Positions 33,065 through 41,410 are shown, counted from the first letter of the stretch. The stretch: 56,083 bases of DNA from Ruminococcus sp. (GCA_031262225.1 JAISIC010000001.1:1-56083), one strand, 5' to 3'. Program-made: numbers and translations. The notes: generated from the letters alone by a model not told the origin.

Positions 33065-34807
33065 ATGGATATGTTAAATGTAACCGTAAACGGTGTTGAG
33101 GTTTCTGCCCCCAAGGGTACGACAGTGCTTGATGCCGCGAAAAAAGCAGGAGTTGATATACCGACACTCTGTTATATGAGAAAGGTAAACGAAATCGGTG
33201 CCTGCAGAATCTGTATGACCGAAGTTGACGAGGGAAGAGGATTCAGACTTGTTGCTTCCTGCGTATATCCCATCTCGAACGGAATGAAGATTAAGACAAA
33301 TTCCAAAACAGTTATGGACAGCAGAAAAACTACTCTTGAGCTGATCCTTTCCACACACAATAAGAAATGTCTATCCTGCGTACGTTCGGGACATTGCGAA
33401 CTTCAAAATCTCTGTAATGACATGGGTGTTGACAACGAGCTCGCTTTCGTGGGCGAAAACGAAAACTATGAGATCGACTTTTCCGCAACACATATGTATC
33501 GCGACAACTCTAAGTGCATTCTCTGCCGTCGCTGCGTTGCTGCCTGCGAACAACAGGGTGTAGGCGTTATCGGTCCTAATAACCGCGGATTCAAAACTCA
33601 CATCTCATCTCCTTACGAGCTTGGTTTGGCTGAAACTTCATGCATCTCCTGCGGACAGTGTATCGCTGTTTGTCCTGTCGGTGCTATATCCGAAAAGGAT
33701 TACACAAGCGATGTATTCGCAGCGATTGCCGACCCGACTAAATATGTTGTGGTTCAGACCGCTCCTTCCGTTCGTGCGGCGCTCGGCGAAGAGTTCGGAT
33801 TCCCGATAGGCACGAATGTTGAAGGCAAGATGGCTTCCGCACTTCGTCAGATGGGCTTTGACGGCGTGTTTGACACTAACTTCGGTGCAGACCTCACCAT
33901 CATGGAAGAGGCTCACGAACTTGTTGAACGTGTTACTACCGGCGGAACGCTTCCGATGATAACCTCCTGTTCACCGGGATGGGTTAAATATTGTGAACAC
34001 TACTTCCCGGATCTTATTCCTCATCTTTCTTCCTGTAAATCGCCTATGACTATGCAGGGTGCGACAGCTAAAACTTACTACGCACAGAAATTGGGAAAAG
34101 ACCCCAAAGATATGGTTTCCGTTGCAATCATGCCCTGTACCGCGAAAAAATTTGAAGCAAAACGTGATAACGAATCTGCTTCCGGATTTGCCGATATTGA
34201 TTATGTTTTGACAACACGCGAATTTGCACGAATGATTCGCAGATGCGGCATGAACTTTGCAGAGCTTCCCGATTCTGAGTTTGATACACCGTTCGGTATC
34301 ACAACCGGTGCGGCTGTTATCTTCGGTGCAACCGGCGGAGTTATGGAAGCGGCACTTCGTACTGCTTCGTATTTCATCACAGGTCAAGACCCCGAAAACG
34401 TTGATTTCGGTGAGGTTCGCGGCGTTAAGGGTATTAAAGAAGCGACATATAAGGTCGGCGATCTTGAAGTTAAGGTTGCTGTTGCATCATGTACTGCTAA
34501 TGCAGCAAAGCTCTTACAGCAAATTAAGGATGGCAAATCACCCTACACCTTCATCGAAGTTATGGCGTGTCCCGGTGGATGCGTAAACGGCGGCGGTCAG
34601 CCTCAACAGCCGATGTCTGTTCGAAACTTTGTTGATCTTCGTGCCGAAAGAGCAAAAGCTCTCTATGACGAGGATGCAGGAAAGGTAATCCGCTGCAGTC
34701 ATCAAAATCCCGAAATAAAAGCAATATACGACGAATACTTTGGAAAACCCGGCTCACACAAAGCACATGAGGTTCTCCACACATCATATGTAAAACGAGG
34801 ACTCTAA
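33065..34807 (+). CDS. hndD: [FeFe] hydrogenase catalytic subunit (group A, NADH-dependent type)
   Basis: A 580-residue catalytic subunit that makes or consumes H2. Modules in order: plant-type [2Fe-2S] (CYMRKVNEIGACRICMTEV), His-Cys3 cluster (HNKKCLSCVRSGHCELQ), two [4Fe-4S] (CILCRRCVAACEQQGVG and CISCGQCIAVCPVGAI), then the H-cluster domain with L1 MITSCSPGWVKYCE, L2 VAIMPCTAKKFEAKR and L3 EVMACPGGCVNGGGQP, and the small-subunit tail ending KPGSHKAHEVLHTSYVKRG. L1 carries the TSCSPGW variant rather than TSCCPxW. No maturase (hydE/F/G) is in the window. Cytoplasmic, no signal peptide. Last gene of the operon, followed by a terminator. Confidence 0.97.
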   Translation: MDMLNVTVNGVEVSAPKGTTVLDAAKKAGVDIPTLCYMRKVNEIGACRICMTEVDEGRGFRLVASCVYPISNGMKIKTNSKTVMDSRKTTLELILSTHNKKCLSCVRSGHCELQNLCNDMGVDNELAFVGENENYEIDFSATHMYRDNSKCILCRRCVAACEQQGVGVIGPNNRGFKTHISSPYELGLAETSCISCGQCIAVCPVGAISEKDYTSDVFAAIADPTKYVVVQTAPSVRAALGEEFGFPIGTNVEGKMASALRQMGFDGVFDTNFGADLTIMEEAHELVERVTTGGTLPMITSCSPGWVKYCEHYFPDLIPHLSSCKSPMTMQGATAKTYYAQKLGKDPKDMVSVAIMPCTAKKFEAKRDNESASGFADIDYVLTTREFARMIRRCGMNFAELPDSEFDTPFGITTGAAVIFGATGGVMEAALRTASYFITGQDPENVDFGEVRGVKGIKEATYKVGDLEVKVAVASCTANAAKLLQQIKDGKSPYTFIEVMACPGGCVNGGGQPQQPMSVRNFVDLRAERAKALYDEDAGKVIRCSHQNPEIKAIYDEYFGKPGSHKAHEVLHTSYVKRGL

Positions 34808-34817
34808 AATTTGTAAT

Positions 34818-34862
34818 AAAACGCCTTAGATTCCTTTATTAGGAATTTTAGGCGTTTTTATT
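34818..34862 (+). terminator. Intrinsic terminator after the hydrogenase operon
   Basis: Stem AAAACGCCT ... ATTCCT / AGGAAT ... AGGCGTTTT with a short internal mismatch, 5-nt loop TTATT, followed by TTTA and T-rich sequence. Confidence 0.85.
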
Positions 34863-34863
34863 C

Positions 34864-34890
34864 ACTTTCGTTTGATTATCTCATATAATA
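34864..34890 (+). promoter_or_regulatory. Candidate sigma-K promoter for the collagen-like gene
   Basis: AC (34864-34865), 16 bp, CATATAATA (34882-34890) fits the late mother-cell sigma-K pattern AC-N16/17-CATANNNTA. It lies 29 nt before the ATG at 34919. The pattern is short and A/T rich, so chance match cannot be excluded. Confidence 0.5.
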
Positions 34891-34918
34891 TATACATAAA
34901 TTTTATGTGGTGATATAT

Positions 34919-37096
34919 ATGAGTTACATAGATGATTGTTACAATAATTACGACTACGGATGTTTTTGCCGCTATTGCCGTGAACAGTGCAGAGGTGACA
35001 CCGGTCCGACAGGAATTCAAGGTATCCAAGGAATTCAAGGAATACAGGGTGTTGCGGGTATGCCCGGCGTTCAGGGTCCGACGGGAGCTCCCGGGAAAAC
35101 CGGTGCGACAGGACCGCAAGGTGTTCAGGGATTAAACGGAGAACCCGGACCGACAGGTGCAACAGGTCCCGCAGGTGCTGTCGGTGCGACGGGCGAACAG
35201 GGTGTTCAGGGTATTCAAGGTGAACGCGGCAGCGATGGTATACAGGGTAAAATGGGACCTACGGGTCCTACCGGTGCAACAGGTGCAACCGGGTTGAAAG
35301 GCGATGTCGGAGACACAGGTCCTACCGGGATTCAAGGGGTTCAAGGTATACAGGGTTTACAGGGCGAACAAGGTTTGCAGGGTATTAACGGTTCTGATGG
35401 TGCAACAGGGTCAACCGGTGCACAGGGTATAGAAGGTATTCAGGGAATTGCCGGAATACAGGGTATTCAAGGTGAAATCGGTCCTACAGGACCGCAGGGA
35501 ATACAGGGTGAACAAGGTTTACAGGGTGAGCAGGGTGAAACAGGTGCAACCGGTCCTCAAGGTATACAGGGTGTAGCCGGAGAGGTCGGAGCTCTTCGCG
35601 GGTCGTATGATACAGTTGATGAACTCGAATCTGCACACCCGACAGGTGAAGAGGGTGATGCTTACTATGTTAATCCCGATCTATATATATGGGATTTAGA
35701 TACCCAGACATGGAAGAATGTCGGTCAAATTGCGGGTCCGCAAGGCATTCAAGGCGTACAGGGCGTTCAAGGCGAACCCGGAGCAACGGGAGCAACCGGT
35801 GCACAGGGTATTCAAGGTGAACAGGGTATACAAGGTATTCAAGGTATACAAGGGGCAACAGGACCGACCGGTGCACAGGGTGTTCAAGGCATACAAGGTG
35901 TTAAGGGTGCAACAGGTGAAACAGGCGAGATAGGTCCTACCGGTCCGCAAGGTATTCAAGGCGAACAAGGTGTACAGGGTATTCAAGGTGAAAGGGGTAA
36001 TACCGGACCTACAGGAGCAACAGGAGCAACCGGTGCAACTGGTGCACAGGGTATACAGGGGTTGCAGGGTGAAATCGGACCGACAGGCATACCGGGAATA
36101 CAAGGAGTTCAAGGTATTCAGGGCGAGATCGGTGCAACCGGAGCCACAGGTGCGACAGGAGCCACAGGTGCCGAAGGTGCTCAGGGCATTCAAGGGATTC
36201 AAGGTGAACGCGGTGCAACCGGAGCGACCGGAGTAACAGGCGAACAAGGTCTTCAAGGTTTACAGGGTATCCAAGGCGTTCAAGGCGATCAGGGTTCGAC
36301 CGGAGCGACCGGAGCAACAGGAGAACAAGGTCTTCAAGGCTTACAAGGGATTCAAGGCGAACAGGGTGCTACAGGAGCAACAGGAGCACAAGGGATTCAA
36401 GGCTTACAAGGAGTTACAGGAGCTACCGGCCCGACTGGTCCGCAGGGACCTCAAGGCATACAAGGGTCTACAGGAGCTACGGGGGCTACAGGTCTACAAG
36501 GTATACAGGGTCCGACAGGAGCAACCGGAGCAGTTGGAGCCACAGGAGCAACCGGAATAGCCGGTGCTACAGGTGCAACCGGGGCAATTGGAGCTACCGG
36601 AGCTACGGGAGCTACCGGTCAGCAAGGTGTACAGGGTGTTCAGGGTATTCAAGGTGTAAAGGGTGCAACCGGAGCTACAGGAGCAATAGGGGCTACTGGT
36701 GCAACAGGTTCAGTCGGAGCTACAGGAGCAACGGGTGCAGTTGGAGCAACGGGTTCAGTCGGAGCTACAGGTGCAACGGGCGCTACAGGGAGTACGGGGG
36801 CGACCGGTCCGACAGGTGCTACAGGCACATACGGAACCATATCAACCGTTGTTAATACTGCAACAGTTGCCGCCGGCGGCAATGTAAACAGCTTGACTGC
36901 ATCCTGTCCTAACGGTACTAAACTTGTTTCCGGCGGATTTTTAGAACCTGATAACAGCGGCGAGATAATATTCACACGAAGCACTCCGAATATTGTCGGC
37001 AATAGTTGGCAGGTGACTGCAAAGAGTACATCTTCATCTATTTTAGGTACATCTCATTCAATATCCTCTTATGCAATTTGCATGACTGCACCATAA
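34919..37096 (+). CDS. Collagen-like spore-surface (BclA-type) glycoprotein
   Basis: A 725-residue protein starting at ATG 34919 with GTGGTGA upstream; a GTG at 34907 is the alternative. Residues 1-25 are a Cys- and Tyr-rich leader ([20 protein letters not shown]). Then come about 66 uninterrupted Gly-X-Y triplets, a 48-residue globular insert (35590-35733, [20 protein letters not shown] ... [15 protein letters not shown]), about 121 further triplets rich in GIQ, GAT and GPT, and an 88-residue C-terminal domain ([19 protein letters not shown] ... YAICMTAP). The plan of leader, threonine-rich collagen region and beta-rich C-domain is that of exosporium filaments such as BclA. The sigma-K-like promoter and the glycosyltransferase gene just downstream support a glycosylated spore-surface role; this is inference. 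No signal peptide, as usual for mother-cell-made exosporium proteins. Confidence 0.88.
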   Translation: MSYIDDCYNNYDYGCFCRYCREQCRGDTGPTGIQGIQGIQGIQGVAGMPGVQGPTGAPGKTGATGPQGVQGLNGEPGPTGATGPAGAVGATGEQGVQGIQGERGSDGIQGKMGPTGPTGATGATGLKGDVGDTGPTGIQGVQGIQGLQGEQGLQGINGSDGATGSTGAQGIEGIQGIAGIQGIQGEIGPTGPQGIQGEQGLQGEQGETGATGPQGIQGVAGEVGALRGSYDTVDELESAHPTGEEGDAYYVNPDLYIWDLDTQTWKNVGQIAGPQGIQGVQGVQGEPGATGATGAQGIQGEQGIQGIQGIQGATGPTGAQGVQGIQGVKGATGETGEIGPTGPQGIQGEQGVQGIQGERGNTGPTGATGATGATGAQGIQGLQGEIGPTGIPGIQGVQGIQGEIGATGATGATGATGAEGAQGIQGIQGERGATGATGVTGEQGLQGLQGIQGVQGDQGSTGATGATGEQGLQGLQGIQGEQGATGATGAQGIQGLQGVTGATGPTGPQGPQGIQGSTGATGATGLQGIQGPTGATGAVGATGATGIAGATGATGAIGATGATGATGQQGVQGVQGIQGVKGATGATGAIGATGATGSVGATGATGAVGATGSVGATGATGATGSTGATGPTGATGTYGTISTVVNTATVAAGGNVNSLTASCPNGTKLVSGGFLEPDNSGEIIFTRSTPNIVGNSWQVTAKSTSSSILGTSHSISSYAICMTAP
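34994..36828 (+). repeat. Gly-X-Y coding tandem repeat, two blocks
   Basis: DNA of about 9-nt repeating units (GGTATTCAAGGT-, GGTGCAACAGGT-like) encoding collagen triplets in two blocks, interrupted at 35590-35733. Such sequence is prone to slippage, so copy number may vary between strains or be misassembled. Confidence 0.85.
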
Positions 37097-37117
37097 TAAA
37101 TTATAAGGAAAATATTT

Positions 37118-38197
37118 ATGATTACATTAAGTTTATGCATGATAGTTAAAAACGAAGAAAATCACCTGCCAAGTTGTCTTGACAGTGTTACCGGTCTATT
37201 CGATGAAATAATTATTGTTGATACCGGAAGCAGCGACGATACGAAAAAAATTGCCGAAAAATATACCGACAAAATTTATGATTATGAATGGATAGACGAT
37301 TTTGGAGCAGCACGGAATTTTTCGTTCTCAAAAGCAACTTCTGAATATATTATGTGGCTTGATGCAGATGATGTTCTTCCTGAAAAGACACTGACTGAAC
37401 TGATAAAACTTAAGGCTGAAATGAGCAAGGATATTGATGTAGTGAGATTGCCGTATTACTATAATACAGCGGTTGACGACGGTAGACCGTTATTCACATT
37501 TTTCCGCGAAAGGATTGTCAAAAACTGTGAATTTGCGGTATGGAAAGGTTTCATACACGAAACGATCGCAATGTTCGGAAAAGTAATAAGTTTAAGATGT
37601 CCTGTCGTACATCATAAACATGTTGAAGGCAATAAGAACAGAAATATAATGATTTACGAAAAGCATATACAGGCAGGGGATGAGTTCTCGCCGCGAGATA
37701 CGTTTTATTACGGGCGTGAACTTTATTATCATAAAAGAAACCATGATGCGATTGAAGTTTTTTCAAAATTCATCAGTTCAAAAAAAGGCTGGATAGAGAA
37801 TGTAATCGATGCTTGCAGGCTTCGCTCTGTGTGTTATGAAAGGCTTGAAGAGCCGGAAAACGCACTAATGTCGCTTTTTGAAGGGCTTATATATGATGCA
37901 CCGAGAGCTGAAAGCTGTTGTGAAATCGGACGTATTTTCATGAAACTTGAAAAATATAAAAACGCGATTTACTGGTATAAAACAGCTCTTGAATTAGAAC
38001 CTAACTACAGTTCCGGAGCATTTATTCTACCGGATTGTTACGGCTATGTTCCTGCTGTACAAATGTGTGTTTGTTATTCTAAATTAGGTGACAATAAATC
38101 CGCATTTAAATATAATGAAATTGCTGCTAAATTCAAGATGACTGAGTCGATTGAACATAACAGAAAATGGTTTGAGTCAATCGGAATAACTGAATGA
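37118..38197 (+). CDS. Family 2 glycosyltransferase with C-terminal TPRs (SgtA-like)
   Basis: A 359-residue cytoplasmic glycosyltransferase. The GT2 domain starts MITLSLCMIVKNEENHLPSC with IIVDTGSSDDTKKIAEKY, DFGAARNFSFSKATSEYIMW and the metal-binding LDADDVLPEKTLTEL; HHKHVEGNKNRNIMIYEKHI follows. The last ~130 residues are TPR-like helices (YYGRELYYHKRNHDAIEVFS, EKYKNAIYWYKTALELEPNY). This architecture matches SunS and the SgtA enzyme encoded next to bclA3 in C. difficile. It lies 21 nt behind the collagen-like gene and overlaps the thioredoxin gene by four bases, so attachment of sugars to the collagen-like threonines is the likely job. Sugar donor unknown. Confidence 0.86.
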   Translation: MITLSLCMIVKNEENHLPSCLDSVTGLFDEIIIVDTGSSDDTKKIAEKYTDKIYDYEWIDDFGAARNFSFSKATSEYIMWLDADDVLPEKTLTELIKLKAEMSKDIDVVRLPYYYNTAVDDGRPLFTFFRERIVKNCEFAVWKGFIHETIAMFGKVISLRCPVVHHKHVEGNKNRNIMIYEKHIQAGDEFSPRDTFYYGRELYYHKRNHDAIEVFSKFISSKKGWIENVIDACRLRSVCYERLEEPENALMSLFEGLIYDAPRAESCCEIGRIFMKLEKYKNAIYWYKTALELEPNYSSGAFILPDCYGYVPAVQMCVCYSKLGDNKSAFKYNEIAAKFKMTESIEHNRKWFESIGITE

Positions 38198-38523
38198 AAC
38201 CGTTAAGGCTTGATGATACAGATTTTGACAAAATACCGGAGCAGGGGAGTATGTTAGCTCTGTTTTGGGCGGATTGGTGTCCGCTCTGTATCATTTTGCT
38301 TGAAACATTCAAAACTCTGAATGAAAAATACAGCAATAAAGTGACTTTTTCCGCCATTAATTTTGATAATAACAAGAACCTTGCTTCGAGATATAACGTT
38401 ATCGGTGTTCCTACCATGATAGCTTTCTCTGAAGGTGAAATCATGGATGTGAGAACCGGCTTTCGCGAAAACGATGAATATCTTGATATGATTAGTCACT
38501 TAATAAAAAAAACGAATCAGTAA
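38194..38523 (+). CDS. Thioredoxin-like protein with WCPLC active site
   Basis: A 109-residue thioredoxin-fold protein. The active-site motif is FWADWCPLCIILLETF, that is Cys-Pro-Leu-Cys instead of the standard WCGPC, and the cis-proline loop is NVIGVPTMIAFSEG. Both cysteines are present, so a redox function is possible, but the dipeptide between them predicts a different potential and partner. It overlaps the glycosyltransferase by an ATGA junction and is the last gene of the collagen-like operon. The four to six cysteines of the collagen-like leader are a possible substrate (inference). The stop codon lies inside the hairpin of the opposing small-RNA terminator. Confidence 0.85.
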   Translation: MKPLRLDDTDFDKIPEQGSMLALFWADWCPLCIILLETFKTLNEKYSNKVTFSAINFDNNKNLASRYNVIGVPTMIAFSEGEIMDVRTGFRENDEYLDMISHLIKKTNQ

Positions 38524-38537
38524 TAAGCTGATTCGTT
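38505..38537 (-). terminator. Intrinsic terminator of the minus-strand small RNA
   Basis: Perfect 10-bp stem (AACGAATCAG / CTGATTCGTT, 7-nt loop). On the minus strand it ends in eight consecutive T; on the plus strand there is no T-run, so it works for minus-strand transcription. Confidence 0.8.
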
Positions 38538-38585
38538 ATACATAAGAACTGCAGAAATTGAAATGAAAGCTAAAAAAATCTGCAT
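38517..38585 (-). CDS. Possible 22-residue hydrophobic peptide in the small RNA
   Basis: An ATG at 38585 opens 22 codons ending at TGA 38519-38517 (starts MQIFLAFISISAVLM, ends NESAYY). Twelve of the first fifteen residues are hydrophobic. There is no Shine-Dalgarno in the ~18-nt leader and the stop sits in the terminator stem, so translation is doubtful. Size and hydrophobicity recall type I toxin or signalling peptides, but I recognise no family. Confidence 0.3.
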   Translation of the reverse strand: MQIFLAFISISAVLMYNESAYY

Positions 38586-38609
38586 AATGTAAAAAAATTC
38601 TGTAGCTAC

Positions 38610-38680
38610 ATTATAATATATTTATGTTTTTTTGTCAAGCGTTTTTGCCTGAGCGTAAAGAAATCGCACCTGAGCGTAAA
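38610..38680 (-). promoter_or_regulatory. Consensus promoter with two 12-bp direct repeats (LytTR-like geometry)
   Basis: Minus strand: TTTACGCTCAGG at 38680-38669, 9 nt, the identical TTTACGCTCAGG at 38659-38648, 9 nt, then TTGACA (38638-38633), 17 bp, TATAAT (38615-38610). The repeats are exactly 21 bp apart (two helical turns). Seen as 9-mers (ACGCTCAGG) they are separated by 12 bp, the arrangement known for AgrA/ComE/VirR (LytTR) regulators. No LytTR gene is in the window. Confidence 0.7.
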
Positions 38681-38729
38681 TTTTTTGCTTGATATTTCTA
38701 TGATATGATATTTAATGCTATTATTGTAA

Positions 38730-38791
38730 ATTTATGCTTACACATTTTCAGCATAAATCCTATTTCGTAAAAATTTGATTTAACGAAATAG
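38730..38791. repeat. Two adjacent inverted repeats of unknown role
   Basis: ATTTATGCT (38730-38738) / AGCATAAAT (38750-38758) and CTATTTCGT (38760-38768) / ACGAAATAG (38783-38791), both 9-bp perfect arms, two bases apart. Neither has a T-run on either strand, so they are not obvious terminators. They complete the 333-nt stretch without a protein gene (38524-38856) between the thioredoxin and lon genes. Confidence 0.5.
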
Positions 38792-38820
38792 AAACGCCAT
38801 CTCTTCTCATATAAAATACA

Positions 38821-38853
38821 AAAAACGACAGCAGGTAAAACTGTCGTTTTTTT
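38821..38853. terminator. Bidirectional terminator after lon
   Basis: Perfect 11-bp stem AAAAACGACAG / CTGTCGTTTTT with a 9-nt loop, T-runs on both sides; 4 nt from the lon stop. Confidence 0.85.
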
Positions 38854-38856
38854 AAT

Positions 38857-41253
38857 TTATGCTTGGATACTGTATTCGGGTTTTTTATTTTTATATATTG
38901 ATTTTGGGGTTTCTTTTCTCGACACTCGCGGTAAAAGTGATTTTGACAAGACATCGGAGATTTCTTCTGCAAAAACTATTTCAATTGATTCAAGTACATC
39001 AATATCAACATCTTCAAGGTCTTTTGCATTCTTTTTCGGAATAATCACAGTCTTAATCCCCGACTTATATGCTGCGGTAAGCTTTTCACGAAGTCCCCCG
39101 ATCGGAAGCACCTTGCCGTGCAAAGTTATCTCTCCGGTCATTGCAATATCGTTGCGAACCGGTATTCCCGAAAGAGCCGACACAAGCGATGTTACCATCG
39201 TCACTCCCGCCGAAGGACCGTCCTTCGGTGTCGCACCTTCCGGAGCGTGAATATGTATATCGCTTTCCTTGTAGAAATTCTTCGGTATCGAGTATCTGTC
39301 CGCTATAGTCCGACAATATGTGACGGCAATCTGTGCACTTTCTTTCATTACTTCGCCGAGCGACCCTGTGATGACTATATCTCCTTTGCCTTCGGGTATA
39401 ACGAGTGCTTCAAGCGGCATTATCACTCCGCCGACCGAAGTCCACGCAAGCCCGTTCACAACTCCGACTTCCGGTGTTTCGGCAGTATCTATATCGTCAT
39501 AACGAGGTGATCCGAGATATTTATTAACAAGTTTTGATGTCAAAGATATACGCTTACGATTACCCGAAACGATGTCTTTAGCGGCTTTTCGACAGAGTGA
39601 TGCTATAGTCCGTTCGAGTGTTCTGACACCGGCTTCACGCGTATAGCTGTCGATGACCATTTGTATTGCTTCATCGGTAAATTTTAGTTGTGTCGGTCGA
39701 AGTCCGTTTGCCGAAAGCTGTTTATCTATAAGATGGTCTTTGGCAATATGGAATTTTTCCTGTGCGGTATATGAATTAAGCTCGACAACTTCCATTCTGT
39801 CAAGGAGCGGCTTTTCAATCTCTCCGATATTATTCGCGGTAGTCACAAACAAAACATCTGATAGGTCAAAAGGCACTTCGACATAATGGTCGCGGAATGC
39901 ATGGTTCTGCTCCGAATCCAAAACTTCAAGAAGCGCACTTGCAGGGTCTCCCCTGCCGTCGTGGGCAACTTTATCTATTTCATCTAAAAGAATCAAAGGG
40001 TTTCTTGAACCCGAAAGCGAAACGGCATTTATAATCCGCCCCGGCATTGCACCTATGTATGTTTTACGATGACCTCTGATATCTGCTTCATCACGAACAC
40101 CGCCGAGCGAAACACGCTGATAGCTTCGTCCGAGAGCTTTCGCGATAGATTTTGCAACAGATGTTTTTCCTACCCCCGGAGGACCCGCAAGGCAGATAAT
40201 CTGCCCCTTTACGTCGGGTTTAAGTGTACGTACAGAAAGAAGCTCAAGTATACGTTCCTTTACCTTTTTAAGTCCGTAGTGGTCGGAATTAAGTATCTCT
40301 TCTGCATTACCAATATCGTCGTTATCTTCTGTATAACTGTCCCAAGGAAGTGCTGTGACAGTTTCAAGATAGTTTTCAAGCGAATAGTTCTCTCCGCTGT
40401 GAATAGGCATTGTCTCAAGCTTTTGAGCTTCTTTTAATAGCTTTTCTCTGGATTCATCGTCAATTCTGACTATTGCTTTTATTGTTTCACTATAGCTCTC
40501 GGGTGTTTTTTGGGGCTGTCCTGCACCGTCAATCTCACCGAGTTCTTTTCTGATTTCCCTTATTGATTCACGCAGAAGATGCACACGCTGACTCTTATCA
40601 AATGACTGCTGAACCTTGTTTGTAATATTATTTTGAAGCTTTGCCATCTCAGCTTCGCCGGATAATATCGCATAAAGGATTGTCAGCTTTTCAAGGATAT
40701 TATTTTTTTCAAGAAGTATTTGACGATCTTCGTTTTGTATTTGAATATTAAGTGATATTAATTCAAATAGCGTGAAAGGGTCTTTTTGAGTTAAAATTGA
40801 TGAGATAAGGTGAGGTGATGTCGGATTGAGTGCCGCATACGCTACAAAAACATCTTTTATAGAGCGGATAACCGCTTCAAGTTCAAGGGGATCGCATTTT
40901 GCAGAAACGCGGGAAAGTTTTTTCACCTTTGCGGTCATAATCGGAGAACGTGATGTAACTCCTAAAAGCTTTCCTCTGAATTTTCCGTCAAGAACAGCTC
41001 TTGTGCTGTTTCCGGTTTTGATAATCTGTTTAGCTTCTGCTATTATTCCGACATCGGCGATTTCGGGATTACCATCACGAATATCTTTGAGCAGTGTAAT
41101 GAAAATAAGGCGGCTTTCGCTTTTAAGAGCCGCTTTCACAGCCGCCTCCGCATTACCGCTGCCCATATCAACATGGAGCACTATTCTTTCAAACGGTATT
41201 ATTCCGTTAAAGGGCAGGCAGGGTATCGGATTCTCAAGAGCTTCGTTAATCAT
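38857..41253 (-). CDS. lon: ATP-dependent protease Lon
   Basis: A 798-residue LonA-type protease that degrades damaged and regulatory proteins in the cytoplasm. The N-terminal substrate domain begins PCLPFNGIIPFERIVLHVD; the AAA+ module has Walker A CLAGPPGVGKTSVAKSIA (Lys363), Walker B NPLILLDEIDKV and the sensor VLFVTTANN. The protease domain has the catalytic serine in TPKDGPSAGVTMVTS (Ser681) and the lysine in GGLREKLTAAYKSG. The C-terminus (SKSLLPRVSRKETPKSIYKN) is a basic extension. AAGGA precedes the ATG. No CIRCE or CtsR box was found in its promoter region. Confidence 0.97.
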   Translation of the reverse strand: MINEALENPIPCLPFNGIIPFERIVLHVDMGSGNAEAAVKAALKSESRLIFITLLKDIRDGNPEIADVGIIAEAKQIIKTGNSTRAVLDGKFRGKLLGVTSRSPIMTAKVKKLSRVSAKCDPLELEAVIRSIKDVFVAYAALNPTSPHLISSILTQKDPFTLFELISLNIQIQNEDRQILLEKNNILEKLTILYAILSGEAEMAKLQNNITNKVQQSFDKSQRVHLLRESIREIRKELGEIDGAGQPQKTPESYSETIKAIVRIDDESREKLLKEAQKLETMPIHSGENYSLENYLETVTALPWDSYTEDNDDIGNAEEILNSDHYGLKKVKERILELLSVRTLKPDVKGQIICLAGPPGVGKTSVAKSIAKALGRSYQRVSLGGVRDEADIRGHRKTYIGAMPGRIINAVSLSGSRNPLILLDEIDKVAHDGRGDPASALLEVLDSEQNHAFRDHYVEVPFDLSDVLFVTTANNIGEIEKPLLDRMEVVELNSYTAQEKFHIAKDHLIDKQLSANGLRPTQLKFTDEAIQMVIDSYTREAGVRTLERTIASLCRKAAKDIVSGNRKRISLTSKLVNKYLGSPRYDDIDTAETPEVGVVNGLAWTSVGGVIMPLEALVIPEGKGDIVITGSLGEVMKESAQIAVTYCRTIADRYSIPKNFYKESDIHIHAPEGATPKDGPSAGVTMVTSLVSALSGIPVRNDIAMTGEITLHGKVLPIGGLREKLTAAYKSGIKTVIIPKKNAKDLEDVDIDVLESIEIVFAEEISDVLSKSLLPRVSRKETPKSIYKNKKPEYSIQA

Positions 41254-41287
41254 CGGCTGTTCCTTATCATTAATTTATCATAAATTC

Positions 41288-41316
41288 ATTATAACACACT
41301 TATTTGTAATTTGCAA
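41288..41316 (-). promoter_or_regulatory. Sigma-A promoter for lon
   Basis: Minus strand TTGCAA (41316-41311), 17-bp spacer, TATAAT (41293-41288), 35 nt before the ATG. Confidence 0.75.
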
Positions 41317-41410
41317 GTAACAATTTATAATATTAATTTTAGCAAATCAAGTATATATTTAAGTCAATTTGTAATAAATTTGTTATCTTTCTTAAATTTC
41401 GATAATCTTA

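Larger units (their letters stand above)
38505..38603 (-). ncRNA. Predicted ~99-nt small RNA, previously unassigned
   Basis: A complete transcription unit without a recognised gene: perfect promoter (TTGACA-17-TATAAT), predicted start at 38603, and a strong terminator ending near 38505. Within it, TGCAGA (38584-38579) and TCTGCA (38555-38550) plus the flanking ACAT/ATGT can pair to close a U-rich loop, followed by the terminator hairpin. Its last ~19 nt are antisense to the end of the thioredoxin gene. A 22-codon reading frame is included and described separately. It could be a regulatory RNA, a small-peptide mRNA, or both. I do not recognise it as a known RNA family. Confidence 0.6.

Noticed and set aside
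35696..37002. Minus-strand frames of 186 and 117 codons within the collagen-like gene, and repeat structure suggesting a CRISPR
   Set aside because: They are shadows of the Gly-X-Y repeats. The repeat units are about 9 nt without conserved spacers, so it is not a CRISPR array.
38689..38717. Plus-strand TTGATA with an A/T-rich -10 candidate in the 38.7 kb gap
   Set aside because: At 17 bp the -10 reads TTAATG, a poor match, and no gene follows on the plus strand.
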